Of a stretch of 7,413 nt of DNA, positions 1 through 5,064 are shown piece by piece. Both the position numbers and the translations under genes were made by a program. The notes under the pieces are model-generated. The model made no database searches, was not told the DNA's origin, and saw nothing but the letters and a program-made list of their open reading frames with translations. Where the stretch lies: contig PLWR01000505.1 in assembly GCA_003165615.1 (NCBI GenBank), forward strand, positions 1 through 7,413, read 5' to 3'. The DNA comes from Acidobacteriota bacterium (GTDB taxonomy: Bacteria > Acidobacteriota > Terriglobia > UBA7540). Within the stretch, counting starts at the first letter, position 1. Each line of letters opens with the position of its first letter.

Positions 1-293
1 TTCACATAATCCAGGATGTAAAGCGCCCGCAATCCGCGTTGCTCCAGGTGGGCCGTCAATTCATCATACTCTGTCCAATCATAGACGCCCGCTTTTCTCT
101 CCGTTGCCTCCCAACTGAAATCCATGCGCACAAACCGGAACCCGGCGTTCGTGATCAGGTCCAGATCGTGCGCATGTCCGGTGACGAAATGGATGTTGAC
201 GCCGACGCTGGCGGGAATGACGGCTGGGGGGATTTGGCCGCAAAGAGTCTGGTGCAAGAGGCCCAGGACCAACAAAGGGGCGGAAGGTTTCAT
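1..293 (-). CDS. Secreted glycoside hydrolase (cellulase-like TIM barrel), 5' part only
   Basis: An open frame reads from ATG at 293 down to base 1 with no stop, so only the first 97 codons are in the window. Residues 1-19 (MKPSAPLLVLGLLHQTLCG) look like a signal peptide, so the product is probably exported. The mature part starts with GVNIHFV, then DLDLITNAGFRFVRMDFSWEATERK, GVYDWTEYDEL and RALYILDY. This order (a strand, 'aGFrfVRmDf.We..E...G.Ydw', then a helix and a second strand) is typical of the first two beta/alpha units of clan-A glycoside hydrolases such as GH5 and GH39. The catalytic glutamates would lie beyond the window, so substrate and exact family cannot be read. An in-frame ATG at 311 would add MLYDSA; neither start has a clear Shine-Dalgarno sequence. 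The gene is divergent from the glycosidase-type fragment at 457. Confidence 0.8.
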   Translation of the reverse strand, partial: MKPSAPLLVLGLLHQTLCGQIPPAVIPASVGVNIHFVTGHAHDLDLITNAGFRFVRMDFSWEATERKAGVYDWTEYDELTAHLEQRGLRALYILDYV

Positions 294-456
294 GGCCGAA
301 TCGTAGAGCATTGGACCCCGACTTTCGAGTTCTGATTCTGAGACTCCAATCCAGCACAACAAGAGCCTGGACCCCGCTCCTCGGTCGACCGATGCTCGCT
401 TCATAAAACTGTTCCTTGATGCACAGCACGGATGAGTGTAATTGAGCACCGGACTC
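294..456. other. Divergent intergenic region between two secreted-protein genes
   Basis: This stretch separates the divergent starts at 293 (minus) and 457 (plus) and must hold the promoters of both. I see no convincing -35/-10 pair. The word TGGACCCCG occurs twice in direct orientation, starting near 313 and 368, which may be chance. Confidence 0.4.
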
Positions 457-903
457 ATGAGAATTCTCCGGCCAATATGCCTCGTCGGCCTGACGTTTTT
501 TGCGCTCTTGACGCGCGCCGCCGAGGACGACCTGCAACGGGTTCGCTTTCGTGAGGTGGACACGCTGTTCGCCAATCCCGGCCAGGGGTGGATGAGCCAG
601 CAACGCAATCCCAATTGTGAGACGCGTTTCCCCTGCTCGGTCGCCTACATCCGGTTCGACTGGACGGACGTCGAGCCGCAGGAGAGCCAATACAACTGGA
701 AGTTCCTTGACGACGCGATCTCGGCCTGGAAGCCGCGCGGCGCCGCTGTGGCCATGCGCGTCATGACCGCCAACGCGCACAGCGGCGGATATTATTCCTC
801 AACCGCTGTGCCAGACTCAAAGTCGCTCAATATTGGTAATCTTCGCGCGCCCGAGAATCACAGTCTCCATCGAGATCTTCTCCAAGATGTCGGTCGACAA
901 TAA
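457..903 (+). pseudogene. Secreted glycoside-hydrolase-like protein (DUF4832-type N-terminus), 3'-truncated
   Basis: I chose ATG 457 over the upstream in-frame TTG at 442 because it gives a clean signal peptide (MRILRPICLVGLTFFALLTRAA). The mature part carries ANPGQGWM (39-46), SVAYIRFDWTDVEPQE (61-76), YNWKFLDDAISAWKPRG and VAMRVMTANAHSGGYYSS (98-115). This matches, from memory, the N-terminal barrel of the DUF4832/beta-galactosidase-like family, whose full proteins are several hundred residues long. After about residue 115-119 (base 800-813) the resemblance ends. The rest of the frame, to TAA at 901-903, is the antisense of the dehydratase gene that ends at 817. The gene has therefore lost most of its barrel, including the expected catalytic residues, and the product is very unlikely to be an active enzyme. 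An insertion, deletion or inversion breakpoint is the simplest cause; an assembly join is the alternative. Confidence 0.75.
777..811. repeat. 9-bp perfect inverted repeat at the glycosidase/dehydratase junction
   Basis: GCACAGCGG (777-785) and CCGCTGTGC (803-811) are exact reverse complements separated by 17 bases. The element sits just past the stop of the dehydratase (817, minus strand) and at the point where the glycosidase homology ends. It could form a transcript hairpin ending the minus-strand operon, but no T-run follows on that strand, so a factor-independent terminator is not supported. It could also be a remnant of a recombination end. Confidence 0.5.
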
Positions 904-1248
904 AGCAGTGTGCGTCCCTGGCATAACGCGTGTGATCTTCAGCATGGCAACGTAATCAGTCTCCACGAAAAGCGGCTTCACAAATTTCAGGTTCTGAAAC
1001 CGATAGATTGTTCCATCTCCAGGAAATACTGTTCCCAACAGGCGCGAAAAAACAAAAGCCCCGAGCATCCCGGGAACCGAAAGCTTCCCGATGGGGCACC
1101 TAGCTGCGGCCTTGGGATCGAAATGAATCGGGTTTTTATCGCCGCTCAGTTCGGCAAACGCCACAACCTGCTCTCGGGTCAGGCGAAACGGCCACGAGCA
1201 GGAAATCCCCACCGCGAAAACCTTATGAAAATGCTGGCTCATCGACAT
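817..1248 (-). CDS. MaoC-like acyl dehydratase (hot-dog fold)
   Basis: This 143-residue protein has the usual length of a single-domain MaoC/(R)-specific enoyl-CoA hydratase. The catalytic signature is present: LSGDKNPIHFD (34-44) with Asp37 and His42 in the D-x4-H spacing of the hydratase 2 motif. It is followed by VPGMLGAF (58-65), PGDG, and a C-terminal part (FQNLKFVKPLFVETDYVAMLKIT) resembling the 'v.F..Pv..gD.v' strands of the fold. Family members add water to, or remove it from, acyl-CoA or acyl-carrier thioesters in the cytoplasm; the substrate here is unknown. The likely start is ATG 1248, with a second ATG at 1242. It begins inside the last codons of the MFS gene (26-base overlap), suggesting coupled translation. 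No thioesterase, ketoreductase or other fatty-acid gene lies nearby, so a role tied to the transported compound is inferred. The stop abuts the truncated glycosidase. Confidence 0.85.
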   Translation of the reverse strand: MSMSQHFHKVFAVGISCSWPFRLTREQVVAFAELSGDKNPIHFDPKAAARCPIGKLSVPGMLGAFVFSRLLGTVFPGDGTIYRFQNLKFVKPLFVETDYVAMLKITRVMPGTHTALLSTDILEKISMETVILGRAKITNIERL

Positions 1249-2494
1249 GGTGGGCAGACATCTTCAGTGGTTCATTATAGTCCAGTTCCTTTGTGAACCC
1301 ATCCTTCAGAAGCAGCACGGAAATAATTGCGGCAGCGGAACACGTAAGACCGACAATCGCGGCCGCCGGAACGATACCGAGAGCGGGTTTCATACCGAGA
1401 AATGCCGCCGAAATTGGGAAAAGCAGAAAACGGACGAAGTTCGGTACGGTGATTGTCACGGTCCCGCGAACATTCGTGCCGAACTGTTCGGCTGCGTTCG
1501 TGACCATATTCGCCCAAAAACCAATTCCGAGGCCGGCGATCACACAACGTGCATAAAAGGCGTATGGCGTCTGGGGCGGCGTGAACAGGAATCCGCAAAT
1601 GCCAAGAGCGGTGACACCATGGAAGATCAAAAGCGCCTTCTTGCGCGATTGCAGGACTTGGCTCAACAAACCGCATAGAATATCCCCAACCGCAATGCTG
1701 AGGTAAGTCCAGATCAAAGCCGTCGCAGGCACGGGAAGCGACTTCATGCCGAACGCGCGGCCAAACTCAGGAGCTCCGGGAACCAGCAGCCCTGTAACAA
1801 AGAACGTAGGGGCTCCCACGAGCACACAGGCAGTGTACTTCATGCACTGCGGCCACCGGACGAGAAAGGACAATACATGAAAATACGTGCCTGTTTGTCC
1901 GGTTTCCCGATTCTTTTCGAATAGCTTTGACTCCCCAAGACCAAAGCGCAGAGCCAGAATTCCCAAACCCATTACACCCCCAATTATGTAATCAGTGCGC
2001 CACGGCAACGAACTCTTCGCAAGGACAGCCGCAGCAACAACGCCCAACATGCCACAGCACCCAACCACCATGGTGCCGAGTCCCCGCCGGCTCATGCCCA
2101 TGTTCTCCGATACAAGCGTTATGCCAGCGCCCAACTCGCCGCCCAAACCCACGCCCGCGACAAACCGCGCCGCGGCGTACTGAACCACGCTATGCACAGC
2201 GCCCGTCAAGGCGTTCGCCACAGCATACACCAAAATCGAGGCTAGGAGCACACGTCGCCTCCCGCGCCTATCCGCAAACGGCCCCCACAACAGGAGAGCC
2301 CCGATTGCCATACCGAACAATTGCCAGTTCATTATGCCGGTATAAACAGAAAGCGATTGCACGTCTGGAACGCCAAGATCCCGCAGGCTCTGCACCCGCA
2401 GAGCTGGCAACTGGAAGGTGTCGAAAAGGTCAACGAAGTACCCGGCGGCAGCAACGATCACTGCGCCCCACGGAATTCGATCATTTTCTCTCAT
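1223..2494 (-). CDS. MFS transporter, metabolite:H+ symporter type
   Basis: The 423-residue, strongly hydrophobic protein has the length and pattern of a 12-helix major facilitator. Helix 1 contains GYFVDLFDTF with acidic Asp22 and Asp25, as in the aromatic-acid/metabolite and sugar-type symporter groups. Loop 2-3 has the MFS signature GPFADRRGRRR (71-81). Helix 4 has RFVAGVGLGGELGAGITLVSE (110-130), typical of the same groups. A short hydrophilic loop near the middle (KNRETGQTG) separates the halves, and the tail (TKELDYNEP) resembles the conserved end after helix 12. It acts in the cytoplasmic membrane, probably importing an organic acid or similar solute; the substrate cannot be read. ATG 2494 lies 6 bases after the regulator's stop with no Shine-Dalgarno sequence, so it probably depends on read-through from that gene. 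The 3' end overlaps the dehydratase. Confidence 0.9.
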   Translation of the reverse strand: MRENDRIPWGAVIVAAAGYFVDLFDTFQLPALRVQSLRDLGVPDVQSLSVYTGIMNWQLFGMAIGALLLWGPFADRRGRRRVLLASILVYAVANALTGAVHSVVQYAAARFVAGVGLGGELGAGITLVSENMGMSRRGLGTMVVGCCGMLGVVAAAVLAKSSLPWRTDYIIGGVMGLGILALRFGLGESKLFEKNRETGQTGTYFHVLSFLVRWPQCMKYTACVLVGAPTFFVTGLLVPGAPEFGRAFGMKSLPVPATALIWTYLSIAVGDILCGLLSQVLQSRKKALLIFHGVTALGICGFLFTPPQTPYAFYARCVIAGLGIGFWANMVTNAAEQFGTNVRGTVTITVPNFVRFLLFPISAAFLGMKPALGIVPAAAIVGLTCSAAAIISVLLLKDGFTKELDYNEPLKMSAHHVDEPAFS

Positions 2495-2500
2495 AATTAA

Positions 2501-3565
2501 TTAGACTTTATTCTGATTACCGGAGTTCTCTAAATATGCGTTAACAACAACCTCGGCAGACCTCTCCTCTTGAAAGACGGACCATTTGACGAAGTCCCGC
2601 GCTATTCTCCGCTTGGTCATGTAAGCTTCTCTAACTTCCAGTTTCTCGGCAAAATCAGTGAGCTCGCTGGCGGACCTCGCCAGACGCCGGCGTTCCTGCC
2701 AAAATTCAACGATCGGGAAGTAACGAACACTTGTCGCTTCAAGCTCCTCATCCGAAGAGACCTTACTTATCATCTTGTGGCCTTCCCGAGAAGAAATCCA
2801 TTCCCAGCGTTCTCCAACTAGAGATTCCGCTTTTCGATGGTCGTCAGCACTTGGATCCTTCTTCGCGACATAAAACAAGCGGTACCCAATGGCGGGGCAG
2901 GAGGGAGCATGATCCGCAACCAAAGTGTACAGCTTAAGCCTCCCATGTACTTTCAACAACTCGTCGCGCACTTTCTCCGTAGATACCTTCGGGTCAACCG
3001 TGGCCTCCTCAAACGCCTCGAAAAGAACGGTGGTGTAAAGGTCCATTACATGGCCCTCGAGGCTGCTGATATAGCTGGACAGCCCGCGGGGCAGCTTGGC
3101 CAAGCAACCCTCCGATGTGCCGAACGGCAAGATTATGGCATATGACAAGCCATTGGCCACGGCCCTTGCAACCGGCATAAGGTAATCATGCTTTCCAACA
3201 GGACTCGTCAGAATCGGCAATTCTCGAAACTCAACCACCATTAGATTTGCCTCAGAAGCGTGCTGGTTAAACCAAGCCTCGATCCGCAATGCTTCCGCCG
3301 ATGATGGCTGAGTCGTCCCCAAGAGTTCCTTCTCAAGCTGCTCGATGGCGACCGGATCTCCCTTCCTAAAAGCTGCGGCAATCTGGCGCGCGCCTTTCCT
3401 TGAGATATCACGCTCCCCACTTTTCCACTTATAAAGGAGGCTTGCGCTGATACCCTCTCCGAAGAACTCCGCCATATCGCTTACCGTCCGGCGTTCTGCT
3501 TTCCCACCGTCCGTCAGCCGCTGAAATTCGCGATCCAATATTCTGTTCAACTCGTCCACATTCAT
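2501..3565 (-). CDS. HTH transcriptional regulator with large unrecognised C-terminal domain
   Basis: I start this 354-residue protein at ATG 3565. The longer frame from GTG 3586 is unlikely because that codon lies at or just ahead of the expected transcription start of the promoter at 3590-3617. Residues 27-65 (TVSDMAEFFGEGISASLLYKW, then KSGERDISRKGARQIAAAF) read as an XRE/lambda-like helix-turn-helix with a recognition helix around SASLLYKWKSG. Residues 70-100 form a charged linker. Residues 105-330 are a mixed alpha/beta domain (MVVEFRELPIL, YAIILPFGT, LKLYTLVADHA, GYRLFYVA, YFPIVEFWQ) that I do not recognise; it could sense a ligand or be enzymatic. The C-terminal 40 residues are rich in Arg, Lys and Glu. 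It heads the operon with the MFS and dehydratase genes, and one repeat copy overlaps its own -35 box, so autoregulation and control of the divergent cluster are plausible inferences. Confidence 0.75.
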   Translation of the reverse strand: MNVDELNRILDREFQRLTDGGKAERRTVSDMAEFFGEGISASLLYKWKSGERDISRKGARQIAAAFRKGDPVAIEQLEKELLGTTQPSSAEALRIEAWFNQHASEANLMVVEFRELPILTSPVGKHDYLMPVARAVANGLSYAIILPFGTSEGCLAKLPRGLSSYISSLEGHVMDLYTTVLFEAFEEATVDPKVSTEKVRDELLKVHGRLKLYTLVADHAPSCPAIGYRLFYVAKKDPSADDHRKAESLVGERWEWISSREGHKMISKVSSDEELEATSVRYFPIVEFWQERRRLARSASELTDFAEKLEVREAYMTKRRIARDFVKWSVFQEERSAEVVVNAYLENSGNQNKV

Positions 3566-3589
3566 AAGGTTTTTGCCATTTCTCACATT

Positions 3590-3617
3590 ATTATACAGAT
3601 TTGTAAATGAATGTCAA
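3590..3617 (-). promoter_or_regulatory. Consensus sigma-70 promoter of the regulator-MFS-dehydratase operon
   Basis: On the minus strand, TTGACA (3617-3612) and TATAAT (3595-3590) are both exact consensus boxes with a 16-base spacer in AT-rich DNA. Transcription should start near 3583, giving a leader of about 18 bases before ATG 3565. This placement argues against the GTG start at 3586. The -35 box lies inside one of the repeated ATGTCcAttT elements. Confidence 0.8.
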
Positions 3618-3641
3618 TTTATTTTTACAAAATGTCCAAAT
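3611..3641 (+). promoter_or_regulatory. Direct pair of candidate operator elements over the regulator promoter
   Basis: ATGTCAATTT (3611-3620) and ATGTCCAAAT (3632-3641) lie in the same orientation with starts 21 bases apart, about two helical turns. They match the element ATGTCCATTT at 9 and 8 of 10 positions. The first covers the -35 box of the minus-strand promoter, so a bound protein would be expected to block it. Confidence 0.5.
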
Positions 3642-3738
3642 CCACACATTTTAATCAAAACTACTAAAATTCATTAGAGATGTAGATGCTACAGGTTATC
3701 AATTGACGCCGCGATTAGCATATTCTGTACCATTTGCA

Positions 3739-3748
3739 CGTTGCAACG
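3739..3748. promoter_or_regulatory. 10-bp perfect palindrome CGTTGCAACG
   Basis: CGTTGCAACG is its own reverse complement and overlaps a second dyad, TTGCA-CGT-TGCAA (3734-3746). It sits mid-way in the AT-rich divergent region. The symmetry suits a dimeric DNA-binding protein, but no assigned factor is evident. Confidence 0.35.
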
Positions 3749-3789
3749 GTGTTTATTTTGATAGAAATATACACTTTATCACTTGCACT

Positions 3790-3836
3790 ATGTCCATTTA
3801 TTGATAATATGTATAAACAATGTTGAAAATGGACAT
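3790..3836. promoter_or_regulatory. Inverted pair of candidate operator elements around the first plus-strand start
   Basis: ATGTCCATTT (3790-3799) and AAATGGACAT (3827-3836) are perfect 10-bp reverse complements separated by 27 bases. They bracket the ATG at 3820 and the weak plus-strand promoter. The same element occurs near the regulator promoter, which suggests one protein controls both directions, perhaps by bridging sites. Confidence 0.5.
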
Positions 3837-4137
3837 TATTATAAAAGAAAACCTTAATAAAACCGGCCGAGGCTTCCGAACTGACGGCGACGCTGAACCT
3901 CTCTACGAGTCTAATGGATCCAATTCGAGCCAATGCTCCCTAGGCTGGTTAGCCGACGCTTGGGTCTGCGGCACCTCCGATCAACTTTGCCGCTACTGCG
4001 GGCAGCCTCTCATATTCGCTCCGCCGTGCCTCGCACTCGAAGCCTGCACCTGTGGTGGCGCCGCCAAAGTCATTCTCTCCGCCCGGGGCAAACCCGCCGC
4101 CCGGATCGGAGCCAACAGGCACACCAGCGCGGGATGA
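3820..4137 (+). CDS. Small Cys-rich, zinc-ribbon-like protein of unknown function
   Basis: This 105-residue frame starts at ATG 3820 (a second ATG follows at 3829). It has an AT-rich first part and a GC-rich coding-like body. Seven cysteines are present; Cys57-x2-Cys60 in LCRYCGQPL and Cys76-x-Cys78 in ACTCGG, separated by 15 residues, resemble the two knuckles of a zinc ribbon. The tail is basic (RGKPAARIGANRH). I do not recognise the family. Reality is supported by the ribbon-like motif, by third-position GC bias in this frame downstream of about 3890, and by its TGA overlapping the next gene's ATG. Against it are the lack of a Shine-Dalgarno sequence and an N-terminus that reads into AT-rich, possibly non-coding DNA, so the true start could be further inside. 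A cytoplasmic metal- or nucleic-acid-binding role is only a guess. Confidence 0.5.
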   Translation: MLKMDIIIKENLNKTGRGFRTDGDAEPLYESNGSNSSQCSLGWLADAWVCGTSDQLCRYCGQPLIFAPPCLALEACTCGGAAKVILSARGKPAARIGANRHTSAG

Positions 4138-4529
4138 CCAAAACACCCAAAATGAAAATCGTAAATCAAATATTGACGGCGCTAGTGGGATTTTTCCGTC
4201 CCACAAGCGGAAACGCCAGCCCTATCCCTTGCCATACCGGGCCTACACCCGGCCCGGGAACCGACGAAATCCAGATTTGCAATCACCCCCGGCATGGCGC
4301 CTATGGCGTCCGCCGCAAGTTTAAATCCCGCGGCATAAGCTCTACCGGGCGCGAATTCGTCGTCTGGCAATGTTCGGTGCCATCGTGTGGCGAGTTTATT
4401 GCCGTCACCAGAGATTCCTACACCGGACAAGATCACGTCCTCTTCCGCGGCCACCACTTCAACCCGAACCGCGAACGCCCGCGCCAGCCGACCTTCCGGG
4501 CCATTCGCGCCGCCAACCCTGCCATCTAA
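4134..4529 (+). CDS. Small C-x-H / C-x4-C protein, unknown function
   Basis: I start this 131-residue protein at ATG 4134 because it forms an ATGA overlap with the preceding stop; an internal ATG at 4152 (Met7, MKIVNQILTALVGFF) is the alternative. Residues 7-21 are hydrophobic, but the following sequence does not give a convincing signal peptide. The core runs ICNHPRHGAYGVRRKF (48-63), then VVWQCSVPSCGEFIAVTRD (76-94). Cys49-x-His51 and Cys80-x4-Cys85 could together bind one zinc in a ribbon- or treble-clef-like fold. The last 25 residues are rich in Arg and Pro. No known family is recognised. Codon use has strong third-position GC. Being coupled to another Cys-rich gene, the two may act together; that is inference. 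Confidence 0.6.
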   Translation: MTKTPKMKIVNQILTALVGFFRPTSGNASPIPCHTGPTPGPGTDEIQICNHPRHGAYGVRRKFKSRGISSTGREFVVWQCSVPSCGEFIAVTRDSYTGQDHVLFRGHHFNPNRERPRQPTFRAIRAANPAI

Positions 4530-4542
4530 CCATGTCTAAATG

Positions 4543-4566
4543 GGGGCCACCGACGCCGGCGGCCCC
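4543..4566 (+). other. GC-rich hairpin after the second small gene
   Basis: GGGGCC-A-CCG (4543-4552) pairs with CGG-C-GGCCCC (4557-4566): nine G-C pairs, one A/C mismatch and a 4-base ACGC loop. It begins 13 bases after the stop at 4529. The following bases, AACTCTTTG, hold only a short T-run, so a leaky terminator or a transcript-processing or stabilising stem between parts of the operon is likelier than a full stop. Confidence 0.55.
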
Positions 4567-4583
4567 AACTCTTTGAAAGAAGT

Positions 4584-4802
4584 ATGCGCTCGCCTTGCCA
4601 AAGAACGCTGCCCACCATCGCGATCCAAGTCTGCTTCGCGGCTCCAACCTCGTTCCCCGTCAAGGTGCTGGCGGGTTCCACGACGGGTCGGCCAGCCAGC
4701 CTGCACCGCAACAATCACATTTTCGCCCCGGCCCGGGGCAACATTCTCGCCGGTGGCCACCCTTCCACCGGCAGGAACGTACTAACCAAAGGGCAGCAAT
4801 AA
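4584..4802 (+). CDS. Short hypothetical protein
   Basis: This 72-residue frame (MRSPCQRTLPTIAIQVCFAAP at the start, FAPARGNILAGG near 47-58) uses codons ending mostly in G or C, like the neighbouring genes, and ends 15 bases before the next start. Two other plus-strand frames are also open across the same bases (4540-4785 and 4595-4810), but their products are Arg/Pro/Ser/His-rich like translation shadows. I prefer this frame because of its more normal composition (Val, Ile, Leu, Ala, Gly) and its tidy spacing. Residues 11-26 are mildly hydrophobic; no domain is recognised. A purine stretch (GAAAGAAG) lies directly before the ATG, too close for a standard Shine-Dalgarno. It may be a real small member of the operon, or the segment may be non-coding leader. 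Confidence 0.35.
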   Translation: MRSPCQRTLPTIAIQVCFAAPTSFPVKVLAGSTTGRPASLHRNNHIFAPARGNILAGGHPSTGRNVLTKGQQ

Positions 4803-4817
4803 ACAAATAAAAACAAT

Positions 4818-5030
4818 ATGAAGAAACTCGTAATCGAAACCGCCAAAGGGACGCGGAATTACACCCTGAACCCCGCTTCCCAAGGCTATGACGTCTATCG
4901 CGTGGAGTCCGGCTTCTTCTCGTCCTCCAAGAAGCTGGTCGGCCATGGCAGCAACATCGAAAATGCCGTTTTGGTCGCCAGGGTGGACGCGGGCGACTCC
5001 ACCGTCAAGTCTACCCGGCTCCATGGCTAA
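4818..5030 (+). CDS. Small conserved-looking hypothetical protein, probable beta fold
   Basis: This 70-residue protein starts at ATG 4818 after an A-rich leader (AAACAAATAAAAACAAT) without a Shine-Dalgarno sequence. Alternating hydrophobic and polar residues (KKLVIETAKG, YTLNP, YDVYRVESGFF, KKLVGHGSN, AVLVARVDAG) suggest five or six short beta strands, as in a small barrel or sheet. It has no cysteines, no signal peptide and no membrane segment, so it is probably a soluble cytoplasmic protein. I do not recognise a family. Spacing of 15 bases to the previous frame and 34 to the membrane-protein gene places it in the same operon. Its composition is clearly protein-like and the start is well defined, so I am fairly sure it is a gene. 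Confidence 0.7.
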   Translation: MKKLVIETAKGTRNYTLNPASQGYDVYRVESGFFSSSKKLVGHGSNIENAVLVARVDAGDSTVKSTRLHG

Positions 5031-5064
5031 TTAAAACCCACAGCAGTAGAAAGATAAAGCTACT

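Larger units (their letters stand above)
3566..3819. promoter_or_regulatory. AT-rich divergent control region
   Basis: About 250 bases between the divergent starts are far more AT-rich than either flank and contain no credible gene. They hold the exact-consensus minus-strand promoter, three of the four ATGTCcAttT-like elements (the fourth lies just inside the plus-strand gene), and the palindrome CGTTGCAACG at 3739-3748. For the plus strand only a weak pair is seen: TTGCAC (3783-3788) and TAATAT (3805-3810), spacer 16. That pair would start transcription near ATG 3820 with almost no leader. The AT-richness may reflect a curved or silencer-bound regulatory segment, or acquired DNA. Confidence 0.6.

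Noticed and set aside
39..335. Plus-strand frame of 98 codons
   Set aside because: It lies antisense to the glycoside hydrolase N-terminus with signal peptide at 1-293, which is the credible gene.
79..780. Long minus-strand frame (233 codons) across both glycosidase-type genes
   Set aside because: Its Arg/His/Gly/Pro-rich product is the shadow of two better-supported coding frames and spans their promoter region.
1247..1678. Plus-strand frames (also 910-1296, 1293-1556 and 1927-2496)
   Set aside because: They are antisense to the dehydratase and MFS genes, whose motifs are unambiguous; the products have shadow-like composition.
3812..3845. Plus-strand -10-like boxes TATAAA at 3812 and 3840
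   Set aside because: Neither has a -35 box at an acceptable distance, and the second lies inside the first plus-strand gene.
3715..3933. Minus-strand 72-codon frame in the control region
   Set aside because: It has no recognisable motif, runs through AT-rich regulatory DNA and overlaps the operator repeats; chance open frame is likelier.
3933..4133. Upstream extension of the second small gene (ATG 3933)
   Set aside because: The extension is Arg/Leu/His-rich and overlaps the Cys-rich frame of the first small gene; the ATGA overlap at 4134 fits better.
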